From positions 1-13,037 of the forward strand of contig CAKSDR010000036.1 of assembly GCA_934446095.1 (NCBI GenBank): a DNA stretch of 13,037 nucleotides, given 5' to 3'. The position numbers were made by a program, and so were the translations under genes. The notes below the pieces were generated by a model. The model did no database searches. It was not told the DNA's origin and saw only the letters and a list, made by a program, of their open reading frames with translations. Shown here one piece after another: positions 1-6,176 of the stretch. This DNA is from an uncultured Eubacteriales bacterium (lineage in GTDB: Bacteria; Bacillota; Clostridia; Oscillospirales; CAG-382). The stretch's first letter is position 1; each line of letters begins with the position of its first letter.

Positions 1-725
1 ACATTTACAATAAGTCTGCATCTGTCAATGTGCCTGAGAAATTCATGTCCGAGCCCCAATCCTTCTGAAGCACCTTCAATAATCCCAGGAATGTCGGCAA
101 GGATAAATTGACCTGATTTTGCATTTACCACGCCAAGTATAGGCGATAAAGTTGTAAAATGATAATCAGCAATTTTTGGTTTTGCATCGCTGATCATTGA
201 AAGAATGGTGGACTTGCCTGCGCTGGGAAGTCCTACAAGGCCTGCATCTGCAAGCATCTTGAGTTCTAGAATAAGCTCCATGCTCTTGCCTTCAATGCCG
301 CTTTTTGCAAAATTCGGAGTCTGGCGTGTCGGAGTTGCGAAATGAACGTTTCCAAAACCACCCTTTCCGCCTTTCAGAAGGGTAAAGGAACCGTCTGAAG
401 ATGACATATCTTTAATAATTTTCAAAGTTTCGGCATCGCGGATTACTGTGCCTTCCGGGATGGGAATAAACAAGTCGCCGGCATTTTTTCCGTGAAAATG
501 TTTGTTTCCGCCATCGCCTCCGTTTTCAGCAATAAATTTTCTTTTGTATTTAAAATCCAAAAGTGTATTTTTGCCTTTGTCAACGACAAATACAATATTT
601 CCTCCGCGGCCTCCGTCGCCTCCGTCCGGACCGCCGTGCGAGATATATTTTTCACGGCGAAAAGCAACGCATCCGTTTCCGCCGTTTCCGGCTTTTACAA
701 AAATTTTTACTTTATCGAAAATCAA
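1..725 (-). CDS. obgE: Obg family GTPase (ribosome assembly), C-terminus cut by window edge
   Basis: Obg is a GTPase that binds the 50S subunit late in assembly and links it to growth and stress signalling. About 241 codons are present. The protein opens with the glycine-rich Obg domain (residues 1 to about 158), including KIFVKAGNGGNG and GGPDGGDGGRGG. The G domain follows, with P-loop GLPSAGKST at residues 165-173, the TTL switch I element and the DIPG switch II motif. The rest of the G domain and any C-terminal extension lie beyond the left edge. I place the start at a TTG at 723-725: an AGGAGG sits 7 bases upstream (733-738), and the following residues IFDKVKIFV match the usual Obg N-terminus. 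It lies downstream of rpmA on the same strand, the common rplU-prp-rpmA-obg order, but a terminator-like hairpin separates the two. Seen: motifs and start. Known: family role. Identity is very secure. Confidence 0.96.
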   Translation of the reverse strand, partial: MIFDKVKIFVKAGNGGNGCVAFRREKYISHGGPDGGDGGRGGNIVFVVDKGKNTLLDFKYKRKFIAENGGDGGNKHFHGKNAGDLFIPIPEGTVIRDAETLKIIKDMSSSDGSFTLLKGGKGGFGNVHFATPTRQTPNFAKSGIEGKSMELILELKMLADAGLVGLPSAGKSTILSMISDAKPKIADYHFTTLSPILGVVNAKSGQFILADIPGIIEGASEGLGLGHEFLRHIDRCRLIVN

Positions 726-780
726 AAGAAAACCTCCTGAAAAAAATAAGAAGCAGAATTTAAAATTTATTCCGATAATA

Positions 781-810
781 TAAAAGGCTGTCCGAAAAAA
801 TCAGACAACC
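781..810 (-). terminator. Rho-independent terminator or attenuator between rpmA and obgE
   Basis: Read on the minus strand, GGTTGTCTGA (810-801) pairs with TCGGACAGCC (795-786) across a 5-base T-rich loop. The 10 bp stem includes two G-T wobbles. It is followed by TTTTA at 785-781. The T-run is short, so read-through into obgE is likely and this may act as a partial terminator that lowers obgE relative to rpmA. No convincing separate obgE promoter is visible between 811 and 842. Confidence 0.7.
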
Positions 811-841
811 AGTTATACAAATATTACGGCAACAGAAAAAC

Positions 842-1117
842 TTACGCTTCGTAAACACTTACGCGCTTTTTACCGCCAACCATATGTTCAAATTTTACTT
901 TTCCGTTGATAAGGGAATAAAGAGTATCATCAGAACCGATTCCAACATTTGTACCGGGATGAATTTTTGTTCCGCGCTGTCTTACGAGAATATTTCCGGC
1001 AATAACACTTTGTCCGTCGGATTTTTTTACTCCAAGACGCTTTGATTCGGAATCTCTGCCGTTTTTAGTTGAACCAACACCCTTTTTATGAGCGAAAAAT
1101 TGCAAACTTAAAATCAT
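842..1117 (-). CDS. rpmA: 50S ribosomal protein L27 with cleavable N-terminal extension
   Basis: L27 is a 50S protein whose N-terminus reaches the peptidyl transferase centre. The 91-residue product begins MILSLQFFAHKKG. The first eight residues are the Firmicutes-type extension, removed in characterised species by Prp cleavage after the FF pair to expose AHKKG. The family core follows: STKNGRDSESKRLGVKK, then VIAGNILVRQRGTKIHPG, then a basic C-terminus. The ribosome site GGAGGTG is formed by the last codons of the upstream prp gene, whose stop codon is only 3 bases away, so the two are probably translationally coupled. It is the last gene of the rplU-prp-rpmA unit before the hairpin at 781-810. 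Seen: extension and core motifs. Known: the cleavage. Inferred: that it happens here. Confidence 0.98.
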   Translation of the reverse strand: MILSLQFFAHKKGVGSTKNGRDSESKRLGVKKSDGQSVIAGNILVRQRGTKIHPGTNVGIGSDDTLYSLINGKVKFEHMVGGKKRVSVYEA

Positions 1118-1120
1118 AGT

Positions 1121-1462
1121 TTACACCTCCGTTGAATTACATTTGATAAACTGCGGATACTGTTTTTGCATATCGGAAAAGAAGATATAAAGAGCTTCAA
1201 GAATTGCAGAAATAGTATCGCGCGACATAGAATTTTTTTCGCTTTCAAGAATAGAACATTCAAAGAAAGCCTTTTCGGGACAAATCTTATAGTCGATATC
1301 AAAAGCAAAAGTCTCGCTTAACTGGCATATAACCAAGTTTACAGCGGAAGATACAGCAGAGCAAATGATATCGGACCCCGCGTCTGCATAACCGGAATGA
1401 CCGGAAACTTCAAAATGGGAAATATTCGAATTTTTGTCTCTTAAAAATTTGACATTTGTCAT
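1121..1462 (-). CDS. prp: Prp, ribosomal-processing cysteine protease (YsxB-like)
   Basis: Prp removes the N-terminal extension of L27, a step shown to be essential in Staphylococcus aureus. The 113-residue product carries the family signature GHSGYADAGSDIICSAVS at residues 21-38, giving catalytic candidates His22 and Cys34. These are the same positions I recall for the S. aureus enzyme, which supports the ATG at 1460-1462 as start (MTNVKF). A TTG at 1469-1471 would add three residues and overlap the rplU stop as TTGA. Neither start has a strong ribosome site, so translation probably depends on coupling to rplU, whose stop codon (1468-1470) lies 5 bases upstream. It lies between rplU and its substrate gene rpmA, the conserved arrangement. 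Identity is secure; the exact start is less so. Confidence 0.94.
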   Translation of the reverse strand: MTNVKFLRDKNSNISHFEVSGHSGYADAGSDIICSAVSSAVNLVICQLSETFAFDIDYKICPEKAFFECSILESEKNSMSRDTISAILEALYIFFSDMQKQYPQFIKCNSTEV

Positions 1463-1467
1463 AAAAA

Positions 1468-1779
1468 TCAAAGAGCAACTTTGTTAATCTGAATTTTGGA
1501 ATAGGGCTGTCTGTGACCCATTTTCTTCTTTTCATTTTTCTTAGCTTTGTATCTTAAAATGTGAATCTTTTTGGATTTTGCATTTTTAAGAACAGTTGCT
1601 TCAATTTTTGCTCCTGAGATATAGGGAGCGCCTGTTTTGAAACCATCGTCTGTGCTTGCAGCAAGAACAGTATCAAATGTAATAGTTTCACCCTCATTAA
1701 CATTAAGTTTTTCAACGAAAACGATATCGCCTTCCTGAACTTTGTACTGCTTTCCGCCTGTAACGAAAATTGCGAACAC
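1468..1779 (-). CDS. rplU: 50S ribosomal protein L21
   Basis: L21 binds 23S rRNA and assembles into the 50S subunit. The 103-residue product starts MFAIFVTGGKQYKV, the typical L21 N-terminus, and ends with the basic KKMGHRQPYSKIQI signature of the family. The start is a GTG at 1777-1779, with AGGTG (1786-1790) 6 bases upstream. Alternative upstream starts at 1788 and 1799 are rejected because they add residues outside the family and swallow the ribosome site. Length equals the usual 102-103. It is first in the rplU-prp-rpmA unit and is preceded by a strong promoter and a folded leader, consistent with control at the RNA level. Confidence 0.97.
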   Translation of the reverse strand: MFAIFVTGGKQYKVQEGDIVFVEKLNVNEGETITFDTVLAASTDDGFKTGAPYISGAKIEATVLKNAKSKKIHILRYKAKKNEKKKMGHRQPYSKIQINKVAL

Positions 1780-1807
1780 GAAAAGCACCTCACTTTCATA
1801 TAAGACT

Positions 1808-1858
1808 CGCTGAAATAAGGTTTTCGAAAACGAAAATTTAAAATACCTTTTTCAAGCG
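1808..1858 (-). promoter_or_regulatory. Structured rplU mRNA leader (candidate L21 leader)
   Basis: On the minus strand, CGCTTGAAAAAGG (1858-1846) pairs with CCTTATTTCAGCG (1820-1808): 11 of 13 positions pair, one by wobble. Inside, TTTTCG (1836-1831) pairs with CGAAAA (1826-1821) around a TTTT loop, leaving a 9-base bulge at 1837-1845. The predicted transcription start from the promoter at 1866-1895 is near 1859, so the hairpin would form the very 5' end of the mRNA, 28 bases before the GTG start. An L21 leader family upstream of rplU is known in Firmicutes. I cannot run a covariance search, so assignment to that family is inference. The hairpin itself is directly visible. Confidence 0.6.
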
Positions 1859-1865
1859 GCTATTA

Positions 1866-1895
1866 ATTATATCATATTTTTACCATGTTTGTCAA
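1866..1895 (-). promoter_or_regulatory. Sigma-A promoter for rplU-prp-rpmA
   Basis: A perfect -35 TTGACA (1895-1890) and perfect -10 TATAAT (1871-1866) are separated by 18 bases. A TGA immediately before the -10 gives an extended -10 element. Transcription should start about 7 bases downstream, at the foot of the leader hairpin. Very strong match. Confidence 0.88.
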
Positions 1896-1961
1896 TAGTA
1901 TTTAACAAAGATATTGATAAATGCAAAAATTAAATAAAAATTTCGGGAATATTGAAAACTT

Positions 1962-3293
1962 TTAATAACCGTACTTTTTTCTTTTTCCGGCAAGAAATGC
2001 GATAGAAATTATAAATGCAAATATTTCTGCTGCGGTTATTGCAAACCATATGCCGTTGAGGTCAAAAAATATAGGAAGGATAATTACAGATCCGGTCTGA
2101 AAAATCAAAGTTCTGAAGAAAGATATTGCAGCCGAAACTCCGCCGTCGTTGAGAGCAGTGAAAAAAGACGATGCAAAAATATTAAAACCGGAGATTATAA
2201 ACGAAACCGAGAACAGCCGAAGGGCATTTTGCGTCATATCGCATAAATTTGCGTCATATCCGACAAAGAGTTTTGCAAGAGGACCTGACAAAACTATTGC
2301 AAGTGCGGCAAGAATGATGCCTGATGAGCCCATGCACACAGAACTCTTCTTCAAAATGTTTTTTAGTTCCGAGTGATTTTTCGCCCCGAAATTGTAACTT
2401 ACAATAGGTGCGCTTCCTATTGAGTATCCGATGAAAATTGCGATGAAGATAAATTGTACGTACATAAGAACGCCGTAAGCGGAAACACCGTCCTTGCCGG
2501 CAAGTCTCATTAACTGGAAGTTGTAAAGCATGCTTACAACAGAAGAAGAAATATTGCTCATGAATTCAGAAGATCCGTTGGCGCATACTTTTAAAATTGT
2601 GCTTATTTCAAAATTTGTTTTTGTAAGGCGCAAAAGACTTGTATTTTTGGGACACATAAAGTAAATAAGCGGTAAAATGCCGCCCACAGCCTGACTTATT
2701 CCCGTCGCTATCGCAGCGCCTGCAACTCCCCAGTTAAACTGAGTAATAAAAACGGCGTCAAGTATCATATTTGTAAGACCTGCTGCAATTGTTGCAAAAA
2801 GACCGAGTTTAGGTTTTTCCGCAGCAATTAAAAAACTTTGAAATACGTTCTGAAACATAAAAGTTATGGTAAAACCTGCTATGATTCTGCCATATAACAC
2901 GCAATCTGCAATCATTTCGTCTGTGGCACCGAGAAAATATGCAACGGGTTCCATAAATATAATTCCGACAACAGATAAAACAGCGCCTAAAATGAGTGTA
3001 AAATATACTACCATTGAAAAATATCGGTTTGCTTTTTGCGAATTGCCTTCGCCGAGAGTTTTTGATACAAGAGCAGTACCTCCGGTTCCTAGCATAAAAC
3101 CCATCCCGCCAAGTACCATAATGAAAGGCATTATAAGATTTATTGAGGCAAAGGCGGTTTTTCCTACAAAATTTGAGACAAACAATCCGTCGACAACTCC
3201 GTATATCGACGTGAATATCATCATAAGTATGGTAGGAAATACAAAGTGTAAAAGTTTTTTATATGTAAAATGATCTGATAATTTTATTGTCAT
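1962..3293 (-). CDS. MATE family multidrug/cation antiporter
   Basis: MATE proteins are inner-membrane exporters that expel organic cations or drugs in exchange for Na+ or H+. The 443-residue product is almost entirely hydrophobic, with about 12 predicted membrane segments in two related halves. It opens KLLHFVFPTILMMIFTSIYG and VVDGLFVSNFVG, the typical first-helix region of the family. GTGGTALVSKTLGEGN in the first half and IGSAPIVSYNFGAKNHSELK in the second are the matching half-repeat motifs. The ATG at 3291-3293 is chosen because AAGGAG lies 8 bases upstream and it overlaps the stop of the kinase-like gene as ATGA. An upstream start at 3314 would add seven unrelated residues. The substrate cannot be told from sequence. 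No clear terminator follows before the rplU promoter. Confidence 0.93.
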   Translation of the reverse strand: MTIKLSDHFTYKKLLHFVFPTILMMIFTSIYGVVDGLFVSNFVGKTAFASINLIMPFIMVLGGMGFMLGTGGTALVSKTLGEGNSQKANRYFSMVVYFTLILGAVLSVVGIIFMEPVAYFLGATDEMIADCVLYGRIIAGFTITFMFQNVFQSFLIAAEKPKLGLFATIAAGLTNMILDAVFITQFNWGVAGAAIATGISQAVGGILPLIYFMCPKNTSLLRLTKTNFEISTILKVCANGSSEFMSNISSSVVSMLYNFQLMRLAGKDGVSAYGVLMYVQFIFIAIFIGYSIGSAPIVSYNFGAKNHSELKNILKKSSVCMGSSGIILAALAIVLSGPLAKLFVGYDANLCDMTQNALRLFSVSFIISGFNIFASSFFTALNDGGVSAAISFFRTLIFQTGSVIILPIFFDLNGIWFAITAAEIFAFIISIAFLAGKRKKYGY

Positions 3294-3910
3294 TTGCCAT
3301 TCTCCTTGAACCATTCTTCGGCATATTTTGCAATAATGGGGGAGATGCTTTTAATATCTATATGTGAAGTATTTATGCATAAATCGTATATGCTTTTTTC
3401 TCCCCATGACATGCCTGAAATAAGTTTATAAATGTTTGCTCTGCCGGAATCGATTTGCTTGATTTTCCGTTCAATTTCACGGGGCGACAAGTTTTCGCCA
3501 TCAGACGCAAACTTCATGCACCGGTCAATTTTTGACTTTGTATCTGAATATACAAAAATCTTGAGCGGATTATATTCCTGAAGGATTGAGTCCGCGCCTC
3601 TTCCGACTATCACACAATTTCCCATAGTTGCTGCTTTTTTGATAAATCTGTTTGAAATAGCAAGAAGCATGGGAACTTGTATATTAAAAGAGGCATTTTT
3701 TGAAAAGGTTTTATAGAAAGATACGGGATAGTTTTGAACAGCGCCTTTTTCAAGAACTTCCTCAATGTAAGATTCGTTAAGATTTGACTCTTTTGCGACA
3801 GAGGTTATAATTTCGTTGTCATAATAATTAAAGTTTAATAAATCAGCCAGGCGCTTCGCGATTTCACGTCCGCCGCTTCCGAATTCGCGGCTTATTGTAA
3901 TGATTTTCAT
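3290..3910 (-). CDS. Cytidylate kinase-like P-loop protein (function unproven)
   Basis: The 206-residue product opens MKIITISREFGSGGREIAKR, the hallmark of the cytidylate-kinase-like family (Cytidylate_kin2). The nucleotide-binding loop GSGGREIA lacks the usual Walker A lysine (GKT/GKS), having Arg instead, as is common in this family. A second conserved block, NCVIVGRGADSIL, lies near residues 98-110, and a basic lid-like helix SPREIERKIKQIDSGRANIY around residues 142-161. True CMP kinase (cmk) is usually a different, slightly longer protein, so the real substrate is unknown. ATG start with GGAGG well placed upstream. It overlaps the MATE gene by 4 bases, so the two are translationally coupled. 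It sits just beyond the rplA terminator and no clear promoter is visible, so read-through may supply its transcript. Confidence 0.85.
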   Translation of the reverse strand: MKIITISREFGSGGREIAKRLADLLNFNYYDNEIITSVAKESNLNESYIEEVLEKGAVQNYPVSFYKTFSKNASFNIQVPMLLAISNRFIKKAATMGNCVIVGRGADSILQEYNPLKIFVYSDTKSKIDRCMKFASDGENLSPREIERKIKQIDSGRANIYKLISGMSWGEKSIYDLCINTSHIDIKSISPIIAKYAEEWFKENGK

Positions 3911-3935
3911 GTTATACCTCCAATAAATTTTTGCG

Positions 3936-3980
3936 AAAAAAACAGAACCCGTTACTTATAATTCAATAAGAAACGGGTTC
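3936..3980 (-). terminator. Strong rho-independent terminator after rplA
   Basis: On the minus strand, GAACCCGTTTCTTAT (3980-3966) pairs with ATAAGTAACGGGTTC (3959-3945), 14 of 15 positions, around a 6-base loop. A run of seven T follows at 3942-3936. It ends the rpmG-secE-nusG-rplK-rplA transcript, 18 bases after the rplA stop codon. Confidence 0.92.
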
Positions 3981-3998
3981 AGTAAAGACATTTAAAAA

Positions 3999-4691
3999 TC
4001 AGCCGATTTTTGAGGCATTAACTTTAATGCCGGGGCCCATTGTTGAAGCAAGAGAACAACTCTTGATGTACTGACCTTTTGCAGCGGCAGGTTTTGCTTT
4101 AATGATAGCTGACATAAGGGCATCAAAGTTTTCTGCAAGTTTCTGAGGACCGAAAGAAGCCTTACCAATTGTGCAGTGAATTATGTTCTGCTTATCAAGA
4201 CGATACTCGATTTTGCCGGCTTTTGCTTCCTTAACAGCCTTTGCAACATCCATAGTAACAGTACCTGCTTTGGGGTTAGGCATAAGACCTTTAGGACCGA
4301 GTACTTTACCAAGACGTCCGATAACACCCATCATATCAGGTGTTGCGATAATAACATCATAATCAAACCAGTTTTCATCCTGAATTTTCGATACAAGTTC
4401 TTCAGCTCCTACAAAATCAGAGCCTGCTTCTGTTGCGGCAGCAGCCTTGTCACCCTTTGCAAAAACAAGAGTACGTGTGGTTTTACCTGTACCGTTAGGG
4501 AGAACAATGGCGCCTCTTACCTGTTGATCTGCGTGACGTGAATCAACGCCGAGTCTTACATGTATTTCAATTGTTTCATCGAATTTTGCGGATGCGGTTT
4601 TGCAAACAAGTTCAACAGCCTCGTTGGGGTCGTAAAGTTTTGCCTTTTCAACAAGTTTTGAACTTTCAATATATTTCTTTCCTTTACTCAT
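3999..4691 (-). CDS. rplA: 50S ribosomal protein L1
   Basis: L1 forms the mobile stalk that guides deacylated tRNA out of the E site. In several bacteria it also represses its own operon by binding the mRNA. The 230-residue product has the usual length and begins MSKGKKYIESSKLVEKAKLY. Core motifs include KFDETIEIHVRLGVD, VRGAIVLPNGTGKTTRTLVF and the family signature around VIGRLGKVLGPKGLMPNPKAGTVT. ATG start with AAGGGGGT about 9 bases upstream, 14 bases after rplK. The partner rplK and the candidate L1 site in the rplK leader suggest L1 feedback on this pair. A terminator follows, so rplJ and rplL are not in this transcript. Confidence 0.98.
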   Translation of the reverse strand: MSKGKKYIESSKLVEKAKLYDPNEAVELVCKTASAKFDETIEIHVRLGVDSRHADQQVRGAIVLPNGTGKTTRTLVFAKGDKAAAATEAGSDFVGAEELVSKIQDENWFDYDVIIATPDMMGVIGRLGKVLGPKGLMPNPKAGTVTMDVAKAVKEAKAGKIEYRLDKQNIIHCTIGKASFGPQKLAENFDALMSAIIKAKPAAAKGQYIKSCSLASTMGPGIKVNASKIG

Positions 4692-4705
4692 CTCAGTTTA
4701 CCCCC

Positions 4706-5131
4706 TTAGTCCTGAACTGTAACGCCCATGCTGCGGGCAGTACCTGCAATAATGCTGATAGCGGCTTCGATAGAAGCAGCATTAAGGTCGGGCATTTTCT
4801 GTTCTGCGATTTTCTGAAGCTGTTCTCTTGTGATAGATGCAACCTTTGTTTTGTTGGGTTCGCCTGAACCGCTTTCAATGTTGCATGCCTTTTTAATAAG
4901 GACAGCGGCAGGGGGAGTTTTTGTGATAAATGTGAAAGATCTGTCGGCATAAATAGTAATAACGACAGGAATGATAAGACCCATGTCAGCCTTTGTTCTT
5001 TCATTGAATTCTTTGCAGAATCCGGCGATATTAACACCGTGCTGACCAAGCGCGGGACCTACGGGGGGAGCTGGAAGAGCTTTGCCTCCGGGGATTTGAA
5101 GTTTTACATAGGCAACGATTTTTTTTGCCAT
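4706..5131 (-). CDS. rplK: 50S ribosomal protein L11
   Basis: L11 sits at the base of the ribosomal stalk in the GTPase-associated centre, and in many bacteria it is needed for RelA-type stress signalling on the ribosome. The 141-residue product begins MAKKIVAYVKLQIPGGKA, has the proline-rich block PAPPVGPALGQHGVNI, and ends in the RNA-binding domain with the family run IAGTARSMGVTV. Start at ATG 5129-5131, with GGAGGT (5141-5146) 9 bases upstream. A longer frame from 5194 is rejected because its extra 21 residues are unrelated to L11 and cover the leader. It is followed closely by rplA and preceded by a 143-base leader with three hairpins. Confidence 0.98.
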   Translation of the reverse strand: MAKKIVAYVKLQIPGGKALPAPPVGPALGQHGVNIAGFCKEFNERTKADMGLIIPVVITIYADRSFTFITKTPPAAVLIKKACNIESGSGEPNKTKVASITREQLQKIAEQKMPDLNAASIEAAISIIAGTARSMGVTVQD

Positions 5132-5230
5132 TTTAAATACACCTCCGAATGTGGTAAAAATAAATTTCGGGAAAAATCCCTCCCACAGCATCAAAAATGA
5201 TGCTCGGAAACATACTTTATGTTTCCTTAA
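5132..5230 (-). promoter_or_regulatory. Structured rplK-rplA leader with candidate L1-binding site
   Basis: Read on the minus strand, three hairpins follow one another. GGAAACATA/TATGTTTCC is a 9 bp stem with a 3-base loop at 5226-5206. AGCATCA/TGATGCT is a 7 bp stem with a TTTT loop at 5204-5187. A short GGGA/TCCC stem lies at 5180-5169. Immediately after the second stem is GATGCTGTGGGAGG (5201-5179 region; GTGGGAGG at 5186-5179). As I remember the L1-binding region of E. coli 23S rRNA, it contains GATG followed by GGTGGGAGG, so this looks like an mRNA copy of the rRNA target. That L1 represses its operon is known in several bacteria; that it does so here is inference. A possible -10-like GATAAT lies just upstream without a good -35. 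Confidence 0.55.
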
Positions 5231-5274
5231 AAAATTATCGGAAAAGGAACTGAAAGAGTGCGTACGGAAAAGTT

Positions 5275-5874
5275 TTAATCTTTTACCGCTTCAACGTCTT
5301 TTGCATCCATTTCGATAACTGATTCCTTACCGCCGAAAGTGATAAGGACCTTAACTCTTCTGTTTTCGTCATCAATCTCTTTTACGGTAACAACAGAACC
5401 TGCAAAGGGACCTGCAACAACAATAACGCTGTCGCCAACAGAAAACTTGATATTTTCAACGCGAACCTCAGCAATGCCGAGAGCTTGTACTTCCTCATCG
5501 GAAAGAGGAACAGGTTTGGAACCGGGACCTACAAATCCGGTAACACCGCGTATATTTCTGACAACATGCCAGCTTTCGTCATTCATTATCATTTTGATAA
5601 GGACATAACTAGGAAACAGTTTGTGCAATTCCGGTTTCGGTTCTTTTTTCTCTTTCGGATTTCCGTCTTCGTCAAGTTCAACAATAGGTGTTCCGACATA
5701 GTCGTCATACTCCTGTTTGCTTTCAAGAACAAGTTCGGTCGGAATACGAGTTTCGAAAATAAGGTTCTGAAGGCCGCGGTTTTCAACTATTTTTGCAATG
5801 TTGGCAGCCACCTTGTTTTCGTAACCGGAGTAGGTATGCAAGACAAACCATCTTGCGTTGTTTTCATTTGACAT
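5275..5874 (-). CDS. nusG: Transcription termination/antitermination factor NusG
   Basis: NusG binds the RNA polymerase clamp and modulates elongation, pausing and coupling to ribosomes or Rho. The 199-residue product has the NGN domain first (RWFVLHTYSGYENKVAANI at residues 8-26, LFPSYVLIKM at 86-95, IRGVTGFVGPG at 108-118). A C-terminal KOW domain follows (about 146-175, VGDSVIVVAGPFAGSVVTVKEI). Between residues about 53 and 83 there is an extra charged stretch, rich in Asp, Glu, Lys and Pro, where most NusG proteins have a short loop. This makes the protein roughly 20 residues longer than typical Firmicutes NusG. ATG start with AGGAG upstream, 45 bases after secE. It precedes rplK, as in most bacteria. 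Confidence 0.97.
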   Translation of the reverse strand: MSNENNARWFVLHTYSGYENKVAANIAKIVENRGLQNLIFETRIPTELVLESKQEYDDYVGTPIVELDEDGNPKEKKEPKPELHKLFPSYVLIKMIMNDESWHVVRNIRGVTGFVGPGSKPVPLSDEEVQALGIAEVRVENIKFSVGDSVIVVAGPFAGSVVTVKEIDDENRRVKVLITFGGKESVIEMDAKDVEAVKD

Positions 5875-5919
5875 AATTCATACTCCTGACAAATATTAAC
5901 AGTGAAACGGAAATTCAAA

Positions 5920-6138
5920 TCAAAGAAGTTTTGAAAGTCCCGTAATACCTTTGCTAAGACCTGTATCAACGAGGAATATGCAAACGCTTATAACTGCTAT
6001 TGCAATAAGAACAACAACAGCAGATTTTACAGAGTCGCTCATGGTCGGCCAGGAAATTTTCTTGAACTCACTTTTGTAATCCCTGAAAAACTTCTTGATT
6101 TTCTGACCAAGCGAAACCTTGGATTTTTCTTCCGCCAT
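5920..6138 (-). CDS. secE: Preprotein translocase subunit SecE
   Basis: SecE clamps SecY in the membrane translocon. This is the short, single-helix form (72 residues) found in Gram-positive bacteria. The cytoplasmic amphipathic segment contains the conserved SEFKKISWPT at residues 23-32. One membrane helix follows at about 37-57, then a short tail. The start is ATG with AAGGAGG upstream. It lies 38 bases after rpmG and 45 bases before nusG, the usual order, although the tRNA-Trp gene that sometimes lies here is absent. Confidence 0.97.
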   Translation of the reverse strand: MAEEKSKVSLGQKIKKFFRDYKSEFKKISWPTMSDSVKSAVVVLIAIAVISVCIFLVDTGLSKGITGLSKLL

Positions 6139-6176
6139 TTGAAATACCTCCTTCTTAATTTAACAGTAAGAAAAAC

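Noticed and set aside
502..783. Plus-strand open frame rich in Pro, Ser and Arg
   Set aside because: It is the complement of the glycine-rich repeats of obgE, which explain the composition; it has no family features.
1820..1831. 12-base perfect palindrome GTTTTCGAAAAC considered as a repressor operator
   Set aside because: It falls inside the leader hairpin downstream of the promoter, where RNA folding explains it better; no second copy was noticed.
2866..3273. 135-codon plus-strand open frame inside the MATE gene
   Set aside because: Antisense shadow of a clearly coding membrane protein; no ribosome site or recognised motif.
4176..4541. 121-codon plus-strand open frame inside rplA
   Set aside because: Antisense to the conserved L1 core; the cysteine-rich sequence matches nothing and arises from the codon pattern.
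5132..5194. Longer L11 start giving 21 extra residues
   Set aside because: The extra residues are unrelated to L11 and cover the structured leader; the ATG at 5131 has a good ribosome site.
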